In this document: one piece after another, positions 54,701-64,000 of the stretch
Layout: every line of letters starts with the position of its first letter
Position numbering within the stretch: position 1 is the first letter of the stretch
Assembly (NCBI GenBank): GCA_029891385.1
Contig: CM057229.1
Span: 5,551,001-5,615,000, forward strand
Reading direction: 5' to 3'
Source: Erythroxylum novogranatense
Taxonomy: Eukaryota; Streptophyta; Magnoliopsida; Malpighiales; Erythroxylaceae
DNA length: 64,000 bases
Notes under the pieces: model-generated
What the model saw: the letters and a program-made list of their open reading frames with translations, nothing else
What the model was told of the DNA's origin: nothing
Databases searched by the model: none
Translations under genes and position numbers: made by a program

Positions 54701-57700
54701 GACTCGATTTTTTAGGCATCGGATTAGTGTAATATTTAATTTTATTCATATGTGAAATTGGAAATTTTTAGAGATGAAATTGACGGGGCTTGATTAGGTC
54801 AAAGTGAGGAGACCGAGTAGTGATTTTTCTACTCTGTGTTTTATCGAGAATTGGACCTATAGAGGTCCGAATTGAGTGATTTTGGTGTCTGTGAGTTTCT
54901 AATTTTTTAGAAAAATTATGTGATAGGAATTTTTTTAGAATAATGCCGGGAATGTCACGAACATGCATTGTACACATTTTAATTACTACATGTGCATGAT
55001 TAAATATGTCTGATTGTACATTTAGTAATGTTTGAATATTTTGACTTTTATAGAGGTGCAGTTGGAACGTCATCCCATAGACGTTGTCGAGACTTCCAGG
55101 CATTAGCTCGGAAGCTATTGGTGAGTGACCTAGACGGTTCCTCAATTATTATGTGTTATAATTCTGTGTTTATACTTCTGTGAATAATGGTGGGAATTGT
55201 GCTCTGATTATGGATTCCAGATGTATGTCTGGCGTATCGGGAGATTATGACATAGAAGTGCAAATTGTCTGAGCATTTGGAACCTCCGTGTTTGAAATGT
55301 GAATACATGTGATTGTGATTTTAATGTGATTGTGAACTGTTTGTTTGAATGTGATAATTTGGGATTGATTGTGATAGTGACACTGCATAATTGCGACATA
55401 TGCATTTCATATGCATCTGATTGAATCTTATTGATTGAGTGAAAGGCAAAACACCCTATATTTGTGTGATACCAATCATGTGGTACTTCCGAATGGGAAG
55501 TTATGATATAATTGTGATGTGTTTGATACGGGTCGGACTACGGTCCGAGAATATGTGAAAGTGAGTGGAAATGATTGCTGCATTACATGGCATGAGTGCA
55601 TGACACATAACGGCTGTTGTGACCAGAGTCGCCACCGATCAGAGCTTTAAGCTCAACGAGTGAAAATGAGCTTCGAGCTCATAAGTGATTCAGAGCCTCA
55701 GGCTCAACGTTTAATGAGCCATGTATCCACCAATGGATAAGGGACAGTTATTAATGAGCCCTACAAGGGACAGTTTAGGCACTTGGTCACAGCAAAGTAA
55801 TAAATAGAAAGTGAGTCTCATATGCATGTATCAAATAGGAAAATATGAATATGGACTTCTGTAAATGTGTGAATGTGAAATTTTCGTGAATGTGTTTTAT
55901 GAGATAATGTTAGATGTATACAAATTGTGTTATGTGACTAAGTGGACCATCGATGATGGTTAACTCACTGAGTTCGCAAAACTCACCCAAAATTTGCAAT
56001 TATTTTTCAGGACTCAGAAGAATACCCCGTTAGACAACGGGCGTATAATGCGAGAAGAAGTCGGGATCAGTTCGCGTCTGTATTAGTATCTCATAAAATT
56101 GTATTTCTTTTGAAGTTTTGTACAATCATTTTGTAAAGTCAACGGACTGAAATAAAGTGTATTTATGAAAAGGGCCCCCATGGCCATTGTATTTACCGGT
56201 GAGTGTGTATGCTAATTGTTTCCCGCATAGTGTATGTTTATGTTATCAAGAAAAAAAAGTTTATGCTGAGTTTAAACTGAGTGATGTAGCACGCCACCCT
56301 CGCAGGGCACAGACTCGGATATCACCATCGATGTCGGGTTCGGGTCTTGCGATAGTGGGGTGTTACAGATGGAGATTGTGTTCTAATAGAAGTTCAAATC
56401 ATACATGTGGATATGCAGCAGATGTGGAGATTGTATTTTAATTTAAGTCGATCCAAAACATGCATATAGAAATTGAGTTTTAATTGATGTCCATCTCTAG
56501 TATGAATCTCTTATGTGGTATAGTAGTTGTAGTGGTACATGCGCGAGTCCTATGTGTGGCATAGGGACATCATGCGTTAATTGTCAATAAAACAAAGGTT
56601 ATGGTGGTGCGAGTTAAAGGTTTTTTTAATTGAATAAAACACTGCAGCATTGAGAAAGATGTGGGTGTGAGGCAGTGAGTGGAGTATGTGTTGCGTTAAT
56701 TGTCAATGAAATACGGCTGCACCATGATATGTTAAGTGAGCTAAATATACGTATGTGTGTGAGAGACAAAAGTATTTGTGAAGTGAGTGGAGTGATGGCG
56801 CATTGAGTGTGTCTTCATAGGTGGGCTCGTAGGTGGGTCTTCACATATAATAAAAGTGGATCTCATGTGTGAGTATTATTGAGTAAGCAGTGGCGTACGT
56901 GATTTTTGGGTAAGAAGATAGAGTGAAATTGGTTGGTGGATGTGCTTGGGATTTATATGTTCTTGAGTTAAATGGGTTGCTTGTCGTAGGCCATTGGCAT
57001 AAAACATTGAAGGGTAGAACAATTAGGAGATAAGTTGAATTAAGTTTGTGTTTGGTGAAGATATCTTTGTTTGCGTGTTTGGACAGCAACGATTATTAAT
57101 TGATTTCCTTATGGGCTGCGTATACTTTGGTTGGTGAATGTGTTATCGATGCACCTATGGTTTCGTGTTGGTGTTTATGTGAGTCAGCCTATTGATGTTG
57201 CGACGACTTCCAGATCTATTTCAGTGGAGCTTAACCTTTAGAGAAGTTGTCTTCTTTTTTTCAAGTGTATTATTATTTTGTTCTTAGTTGATTGATCATT
57301 TGAATTGTTTATTTCTTATTTTTATTATCAAATATTGTTGAAAAAATCCTCTGTTAAGGTTAGTACGAGGCGGTCGTACTATTGGGTGTGAATGAGAAAA
57401 TCCTCTGTTGAGGTTAGTACGAGGCGGTCGTACTATTGGGTGTGAAATTCTTTCACGAGAAATGAGGTTGAAAGATAGTGTCAAGGATTGAGTGGTGTCG
57501 GCTCAGTAAAGCCTTAGGTAAATCTATTAGACTTTAGTGAAAGTTAATAAGCTGGGTAAGAGCCCCGTAGGCGTAGACAAGATGTACCGAACTGCATTAC
57601 CAAATTTCTGGTGTTTTTATTATTTTGGTTTTGATTGTTTTTATTTTATTGGTGCCAAATAAGTTTGCGGAAATTTTACGAAATAATTAAACCCCTTCGA

Positions 57701-57706
57701 TTTTCA
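51764..57706 (+). repeat. Left LTR of the gag-only copia derivative (interrupted)
   Basis: It is split by the solo LTR 51864-56367 after its first 100 bp. The rest (56373-57706) is colinear with the right LTR. It contains a duplicated block of about 55 bp (AAAATCCTCTGTT...GTACTATTGGGTGTGA) at about 57346-57450, also present in the right LTR at about 60670-60770, so the duplication predates the insertion. Confidence 0.88.
51864..56367. mobile_element. 4.5-kb solo LTR (family L), opposite orientation to 45977-51267
   Basis: It starts TGTAACATTCCATCACCG and ends ATAGTGGGGTGTTACA, with a perfect 5-bp duplication gatgg at 51859-51863 and 56368-56372. Its two ends are the reverse complement of the ends of 45977-51267, including about 85 bp around GATGTCGGGTTCGGGTCTTG. 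It holds no gag or pol. The inner 2-3 kb (52700-54600) is AT-rich, with repeated words such as ACAGTTACTGTTCAT. It is much longer than its relative, so it may hide an unrecognised insertion or be a longer LTR version. Confidence 0.85.
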
Positions 57707-57769
57707 ATTGTTATCAGAGTCAGGTCATCGATTCAAAACTTGGTAGCAAGTTGGTGCAGATCCTAGTTT

Positions 57770-59040
57770 CGTGAACATGGCTACAAGATAGGCACTACAG
57801 GTGGAAACTGAAAAAAGTGTGAATGATGCAGAAGATGAAAACGAAGACTTGGCACTACTCACACGAAATTTTGGTAAATAGCTTAAAAGAATGAAGAAGG
57901 ATAGATCTGACTTTAGACAATTTGGCAGAAATTCATCGAGTAACAATTCAAGGCAACAAGTCAAAACATAAAAGAGTGAACGGAAGGCAAGGAGAATCCA
58001 ATGTTATGAATGTCAAGGTTTCGGACACATTGAATACGAATGTGCTAATACTTTGAAGAAGAGAAAAGGAAGTCTTTCACAAGCACCTGGATTGAGAATG
58101 ATTCCAATAGTGAATATGATAGTGAAGAATAAATAACAAATAGTGCTGCGTTGGTTGCCTTACATAGCAAAAGTCCTGTTACTTGCTTAACAGTAACTGA
58201 GAAGGAAGTAACCGAAGTCGGAAAAGAGGGAAAATCAAAAAATTTCAAAAACAACTCATCTTAAGACCTATTATCAGATTATGACAGTGATGGAATTGAC
58301 ATAGATGATAAAAAAGGGAATAGTTACGAGGATTACAAGGCTATATATGAAAAGCGGGTGAAAACGTGTAGAAAGAATGAAAGATTGAAGGAAGAGAATC
58401 TTTTCATGAAGAACACCATACAAGAGTTAGAAAAGAAGTTGATGTTGATGTCGGATGAGCTTGGTGAAGCTAGAATGAAGTTGGTAAGTGTTGAAAAGGG
58501 ATTGAGAATGTTGAATGGAGGAACGAAAAAACTAGATAAGTTGATAGAAACTGGTAAAGTTAAAGGGGATCTTCAAGGCATTGGCTATAAAGGTGAGAGT
58601 TCTAAAGTGAATGAGATAAAAATAATATGTCCAGATCTGTCCAAGAAGAAGAAACATTGAGAAAGAATCAAAGATTTGTACCGACGTGTCATTTTTGTGG
58701 AGTTATCAGGCACATAAGGCCGAGATGCTACAAAATGTTGCAAATTATGTTTTAAAGGGGTCAAAATAAAAAAATTTAGACATTCTCCATTAAATTTCCA
58801 ATAGCATCCCATGGTATCGAAGCAAGCTTGGATTAGAAATGGTCAAGTACAAGCACAAGCACAAAAATATAGTGAAGGAAAAATAAGAAAGTGTACAGAT
58901 TCACAGTTAGTTACTGTTTGTAAAGTAACTGGTCAAACAGAGGACAAGTCAGTTACTTTTGAAGAAGAAACTGATGACCGAGATAATGTAACGAGGAATA
59001 AGCCCATGTTTGAGATTCTTCGAAGGGCACAGGGATAGTG
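57770..59040 (+). pseudogene. Truncated gag of the SIRE-like copia derivative
   Basis: Pieces in several frames: EDEDLALLTRNFGK-like sequence near 57835, then the zinc knuckle CYECQGFGHIEYEC (CX2CX4HX4C) near 58000, followed by an acidic part. A 100-codon frame at 58358-58660 (KENLFMKNTIQELEKKLMLM) is predicted coiled coil, as found after the zinc knuckle in SIRE-type gag. The start of gag is missing. A second CHFCG...RPRCY-like finger lies near 58690-58730. Stops and frame changes exclude a working protein. It would bind element RNA in a functional copy. Confidence 0.75.
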
Positions 59041-59588
59041 TGCTTTACATTTTTGAAGTTTTTTTTGTGTTGTTAAAAAAAAGAGACAAAAGAAAAAAAA
59101 AAGAAAGAAAGATTTTTTTTGTTCTTTAGGTTTATGTTGCTATTGTCATCCCATCTTTTTAGCAGTTTGCATTGTGACTTCTATTTGGCTCCACCGAAGA
59201 CTCCTCAGCTCTTTCATCGGTATGAATCTCTCTTAGGTATCTCTTTCTTTCTAGCATATCTCTCAGTGTTTTGATTGGTGGTAATTTGTCTTATTGGCGT
59301 GCTTATAATTCTTCCGCTGGTATGATTATGCATTTTGATACTGTTTTGTCTCAAGGGGGAGACATCATATTGTTTATGGTGAATGTTTCATTCAAGGGGA
59401 GATTTCAAGGTATATGTGTGACTACTCATCTTGCTTTTTAGCATCTTTTTGTCCCAAGGGGGATAAATTTGGATGATTGGTGTTCTTTGGAACTTGTTGT
59501 TTAATTAAAGGGGAGCATTTTGAATTTCATCTTTATATTTTCAATTATGATTATTTGTGTGGAGTGCTAGAGATGTGACAAAATTGTC

Positions 59589-59602
59589 AAAAAGGGGGAG
59601 AT
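59589..59602 (+). promoter_or_regulatory. Polypurine tract of the SIRE-like derivative
   Basis: AAAAAGGGGGAGAT touches the right LTR start at 59603. The wider context TTGTCAAAAAGGGGGAGATT is very typical of SIRE-type copia elements. Confidence 0.9.
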
Positions 59603-61034
59603 TGTTAGAATATATTTTATATATTCTTTATTTAATTTTGGCATATTGAATTGGACATATAATAAAATTAAAATTATTATATGGATTGATGAAGATGGGT
59701 GGAGATTGTGTTTTAATAGAAGTTCAAATCATACATGTGGATATGCAGCAGATGTGGAGATTGTATTTTAATTGAAGTCTATCGAAAACATGCATCTAGA
59801 GATTGAGTTTTAATTCATGTCCATCTCTAGCGTGAATCTCTTGTGTGATATAGTAGCTGCAGTGGTACGTGCGTGAGTCTTGTGAGCGGCGTAAGGACAA
59901 CATGCGTTAATTGTCAATAAAACAAAGGCTGTGGTGGTGTGAGTTAAAGGTTTTTTATTGAATAAAACACTGCGGCATTGAGAAAGACGTTGGTGTACGG
60001 CGGTGAGTGGAGTATGTGTTGTGTTAATTGTCAATAAAATACGACTGCACCGTGATATGTTAAGTGAGCTAAATATACGTATGTGTGTGAGAGACAAAAG
60101 TAATTTTGCAGTGAGTGGAGTGATGGCGCATTGAGTGTGTCTTCATAGGTGGGCCTGTAGGTGGGTCTTCACATATAGTAAAAGTGGATCTCATGTGTGA
60201 GTATTATTGAGTGAGCAGTGACTTACGTGATTTTTGGGTTAGAAGATAAAGTGAAATTGGTTGGTGGACGTGCTTGGGATTTATATGTTCTTGAGTTAAA
60301 TGGGTTGCTTGCCGTAGGCCATGGGCATAAAACGTTGAAGGGTAGAACAATTAGGAGATAAGTTGAATTAAGTTTGTGTTTAGTGAAGATATCTTTGTTT
60401 GTGTGTTTGGGCAGCAACGATTATTAATTGATTTCCTTATGGGCTGCGTATACTTTGGTTGGAGAATGTGTTATCGGTGCACCTGTGGTTTCGTGTTGGT
60501 ATTTATGTGAGTCAGCCTATTGATGTTGCGACGACTTCCAGATCTATTTCAGTAGAGCTTAACCTTTCGAGAAGTTGTCTTCTTTTTCTCAAGTGTATTA
60601 TTATTTTGTTCTTAGTTGATTGATCACTTGAGTTGTTTATTTCTCATCTTTATTTCAAATATTGTTGGAAAAATCATCTGTTGAGGTTAGTACGAGACGG
60701 TCGTACTATTGGATGTGATTGAGAAAATCCTCTGTTGATGTTAGTACAAGACGGTCATACTATTATGTGTGAAATTCTTTCACAGAAAGTGAGGTTGAGA
60801 GATAGTGTCAAAGGTTGAGTGGTGTCGGCTCAGTAAAGCCTTAGGTAAATCTATTGTACTTCGGTGAAAGTTATTAAACTGGGTAAGGACCTCGCAGACA
60901 TAGGCAAGGTGTGCCGAACTGCATTACCAAATTTCTGATATTTTTATTATTTTGGTTTTGATTATTTTTATTTTGTTGGTGCTAAATAAGTTTGCAAAAA
61001 GTTTGCAAAATAATTAACCCCCTTCGGTTTTTCA
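59603..61034 (+). repeat. Right LTR of the gag-only copia derivative
   Basis: 1432 bp, colinear with the left LTR apart from the solo LTR. It begins TGTTAGAATATATT and ends CGGTTTTTCA at the caacc duplication. Small differences to the left LTR are scattered, for example 59669 onward and the indel near 60650. Confidence 0.92.
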
Positions 61035-61500
61035 CAACCGATTCATCTAATATCAACATCTTGCCATTTTGTTGTAATACACAGCCACAGAATTATTTCT
61101 TTGTTATGTAACATTGATCTCTTTTTGTATTTGATAGATTTGAGGACTATTGATTTTATCCCCAAACCTTTATTCTATTTTATCCCAAAGAATCTTGAAA
61201 TTAGTGTTGTAGATAAAAGCATCTGTAAGTTCCTTCTCCATAAAATTCAATATCCATTGCTTTATCATACAATCAACCATCCTCCATCTTTTATACTCTG
61301 TATCGTTCACTGGTATAGTCAAAAAACCATAAATAAACCCTAACCTATCCTTTTCATCCAACCAATTCATGATTAAAAAACTCCAACTCATGTAATTGGA
61401 TCCAATCAGTGGAGATGTTACTAGCACCATTCCTAGATGATCTGAATTGTATAGTCGGTAGGGATCTTCCTCCTGAAATTCATTCCTTCATGCATATGTT
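61035..61500 (-). pseudogene. Old copia element: gag start
   Basis: The minus strand shows YRLYNSDHLGMVLVTSPLIG and then NYMSWSFLIMNWL, the conserved N-terminal block of copia gag (normally with NYxxWS). It continues with WRMVDCMIKQWILNFMEKEL and NTNFKILWDKIE, then passes into other frames until the insertion site at 61035. It follows the 5' LTR and primer-binding site on its right, as it should. Confidence 0.87.
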
Positions 61501-61628
61501 CGTGAATATGCTATTTCTCAACTTACTCAACTAAAATTAATTGGATTCAACTCCTGATATGCGAATAGTTAGCAAAATTTCTCACAGCAACAAACGGATT
61601 CAATATCTCGCATCAATCTTAGCCAATT

Positions 61629-61641
61629 GACTCTGACACCA
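61629..61641 (-). promoter_or_regulatory. Primer-binding site of the old copia element
   Basis: The minus strand reads TGGTGTCAGAGTC, two changes from the standard TGGTATCAGAGCC initiator tRNA-Met site, eight bases inside the LTR end. The match and spacing mark the 5' end of the nest's founding element. Confidence 0.75.
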
Positions 61642-61649
61642 TATTCAGA

Positions 61650-61856
61650 TGTAAAAACAGACGAGAGATGATTTTGTGAATGAAAAAGTTATCATTCATT
61701 TTAGTTAAAAGATGTATGCCGAATATAAGGAAAACTTATATACAAAACTAACTACAAATGTGAACGCGAGCTAAGTGTCCATCTAAACATTATGTTATAA
61801 CAGAAAAAATTTCCCGTAATTAACATTAAATAGCTGTTTACATTTATATTTCAACA
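61650..61856 (-). repeat. 5' LTR of the old copia element
   Basis: 207 bp on the minus strand, starting TGTTGAAATATAAATG and ending CTGTTTTTACA, with a TATATAAG box near 61735. Such short LTRs are usual in several plant copia lineages. The partner 3' LTR was not found to the left, so the element's 3' end is probably lost, and the target duplication cannot be tested. Confidence 0.7.
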
Positions 61857-64000
61857 TTTGTATACTCCAAATTACTGATAGAATTTGACCGATGGTTTTG
61901 CCCTGAAATGGAGGGGGAGACATGTCTGAACTGTTTCAGAATTCGGGTTGGATTGTTTCATAGTGAATCAAATCAGGTATAGACAGTACAAACTTTCACA
62001 CGCTGACAAGCTACAACCGAAGAAAGCAAATGTACAAATAATTAGGTATCGAGAACAAAGCATTCGCACATGGAGGATGCACTGCGTCTATGCTTTTTCT
62101 TTTTCTGGAGTGATATCTTCTTTACCACGTGGCTTAGGCCGAAGACGCAACAAGCGTCCAAAAGGGTATGGTTAGTTGGTGGGCTTAATGGATGAGTCTA
62201 ACCACACCCAATTCTCACGATCATGTGACATCATGCGGTTTGATGGCTTCCAATTAGTCGATTACCTCTTTGCTCTTAACGATTATCATCGAGAAATAAC
62301 AAGTCAAATTTGAATTTAATTTACAAGTTAAATTGATTTAATATATAAATAATATTTTACTAATTTATATATAATATTTGTAAGACATTTTTATTATTTC
62401 TTAACTAAAAGTCTAAGAAAAGAAACTTTTTAAATTACAAAAAAAATTAAAAATCAGAAATAGTTTATTTTTTACTACATAAGAATTTTATGTTTTTTTA
62501 ACCCTTATCTTTATGTTTATTGTTCCAAAATTTGCGTTACACACAGCTTTTTGCTCTGTCAGTGCCGTACGGATAAAAGAGGACTGACGATAGTGGACGT
62601 TGGTTGGTGGTTGGATGGGCCATTTTCAGGTTTCTGCGGGTAAATCGCACACTACATGCAACAAGAAATGTACACGTTGCTCTTTGCTCTGCTCACACAT
62701 AATGTCCGAGGGAGGGCGTCATGGTGGGTGGTGGGAATGATGTGCAGCGAAACAAGTGTAACATGAAACATGATATGTATCACCGGAATACTTAAATGTG
62801 AGCTGAGCTAAGCTCCTGTGTCTTTTGCAATGGAGTTTCGCCACGTAGTGATCGGCCTCTCTTTAGTAGTCCACCACATAATCATAAAAGCTCCTTCAGC
62901 TTGTGGTTTTGAGCTTCGTGGGGCTTGTTGCTCGAAAAGCACCAACTTTGGGAGCAAGAAAAATCCAAAATGGGAATTTGGTTTTTATGGTCTTCTTCTT
63001 CTTTTTTTCCCACCGTGCTTTTTTGTTTGTTTTGTTTTGTTTTTTATAAAGTTGAAATTCCAACTCGTGCTGGATAAATTGTTGGATCACTCAAACTTTG
63101 TGCGATACTTTAATTAGGTATTGATAGTGAAGATGAAGACGAGGAGATAAATTGTTGGATGAATGTTATTTTGGTTACAGTTGCAGCCACCTCTAACATT
63201 TAACATTTAAGTAAATTATCACTTTTATTACTTTATATTCTAATGTTATTAAAATAATATTTCTTATAATTAATTTAACTGAGTTCTTATTATTCAATTT
63301 TAAGACAATATGTACTAAAATTATTACTTAATTATAAAAATGAAATGTAGTTAAATGAGTATTGAGATACTTAAATTTTTGTATCTCAGGTCTCATGTTC
63401 AATGGTCGAGATTGCATGATAGTCCCTCAACAAAATAATTAAGACATTCTGAAGTCATTTTTTAGTGAATTTTCGTACAACAAATTTGTCATAAGAGAGA
63501 TATTTGAGGTTCTTGTGTCTCAGATGATAAATTCAGTGTTCGGTGATGCATGATAGTCACTCTATTGAGATTTTTCTTTTATGAAAGTCTCAAATGAAGT
63601 TTATGCATATTATAAGGGTGCTTCACAGACAGTTTAGCTCAAAAACTTCATTTCTGAGTTATCTAGGGTTGATTCAATGGCTAGACTCATTTGGTTGTCA
63701 AATTTCTCGACCATGTTGTATGAGTTTAAGTAACTTTTGGTTAAGAACTTTGACAAGTAAGACCTTGATGTAGAGTCTTCTATCTTAGGCATTCAGATTT
63801 ACCAGAAAAGAACTCAACACTCATCAGGCCTCTCAACAATATCCTTATTAGTCAACTTATCTTTGCAACAATCAACACATGTTCTCATATCATCATAATC
63901 TAGAATTGAAAAATGCTTTCCTTTATCAATCTCTCAACCCTAACTCTGAAAATATAGCTTAAACTTTTATATCACCCTATATATGACTCCTCATTCATCA
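61857..64000. other. Intergenic, no gene recognised
   Basis: AT-rich DNA with short frames only. The 99-codon plus frame at 62818-63117 has a hydrophobic run caused by T-rich DNA and no known motif. No RNA gene or regulatory element can be supported. Confidence 0.5.

Larger units (their letters stand above)
51764..61034 (+). mobile_element. Gag-only Ty1/copia derivative (SIRE-like), with a solo LTR in its left LTR
   Basis: LTRs begin TGTTAGAATATATT and end in TTTTCA or TTTTTCA; a perfect 5-bp duplication caacc lies at 51759-51763 and 61035-61039. The left LTR (51764-57706) is 1434 bp once the solo LTR and its duplication are taken out, against 1432 bp for the right LTR (59603-61034). The internal part is only about 1.9 kb, with a gag fragment and an AAAAAGGGGGAGAT purine tract. 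Protease, integrase and RT are missing. It is a non-autonomous deletion derivative of a SIRE/Maximus-like copia element. Confidence 0.88.

Noticed and set aside
62818..63117. 99-codon ORF with a hydrophobic stretch
   Set aside because: The hydrophobic run comes from T-rich DNA, with no family similarity. The minus strand is equally open.

Overview
This window is nuclear DNA of a flowering plant, most probably a eudicot. Two spliced plant genes with GT-AG introns can be read exon by exon, and most of the rest is transposable elements typical of plants: Ty1/copia and Ty3/gypsy LTR elements, hAT, CACTA and a MITE. I cannot name the species.

Left part (1-13.9 kb). Two non-autonomous CACTA elements (234-1722 and 6592-8009), each with exact 3-bp target duplications, lie in AT-rich DNA without a recognisable gene. 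They are followed by a four-exon gene on the minus strand (13572 to 11702) for a COR27/COR28-like cold- and clock-regulated protein. Its promoter carries two perfect evening elements in opposite orientation and a perfect G-box.

Middle part (14-29.6 kb). An orphan RNase H fragment (about 14.1-14.8 kb) is followed by a decayed Ty1/copia element on the minus strand (15171-21883), which holds an extra LTR of its own family, inverted, inside gag. Next is an apparently intact 12-exon gene on the minus strand (27191 to 22778) for a 524-residue NDR-family AGC protein kinase. It keeps all the catalytic, T-loop and hydrophobic-motif residues expected.

Right part (29.6-61.9 kb). This is one very old Ty1/copia element on the minus strand, broken into pieces by later insertions. 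Read from its 5' end on the right: LTR at 61650-61856, first gag piece to 61035, then an insertion at 51764-61034 (target duplication caacc), second gag piece to 51268, an insertion at 45977-51267 (atttt), protease and integrase to 45450, a Ty3/gypsy element at 36269-45449 (atagt/atcgt), integrase C-terminus to about 35990, a hAT element, the integrase-RT hinge at about 29962-30180, and a 326-bp hAT-type MITE. Two insertions carry further insertions: the 51764-61034 element has a 4.5-kb solo LTR inside its left LTR, and the 45977-51267 solo LTR holds another LTR-like unit. The copia RT, RNase H and 3' LTR were not found.

The remaining DNA (1723-6591, 8010-11.7 kb, 27.4-29.6 kb, 61.9-64 kb) shows no gene I can support. 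I found no CRISPR array, rRNA or clear tRNA, and no new multi-gene system. The most interesting items are the datable insertion nest, the paired evening elements of the COR27-like gene, and a 63-bp tandem array inside the hAT element that creates a false long ORF.
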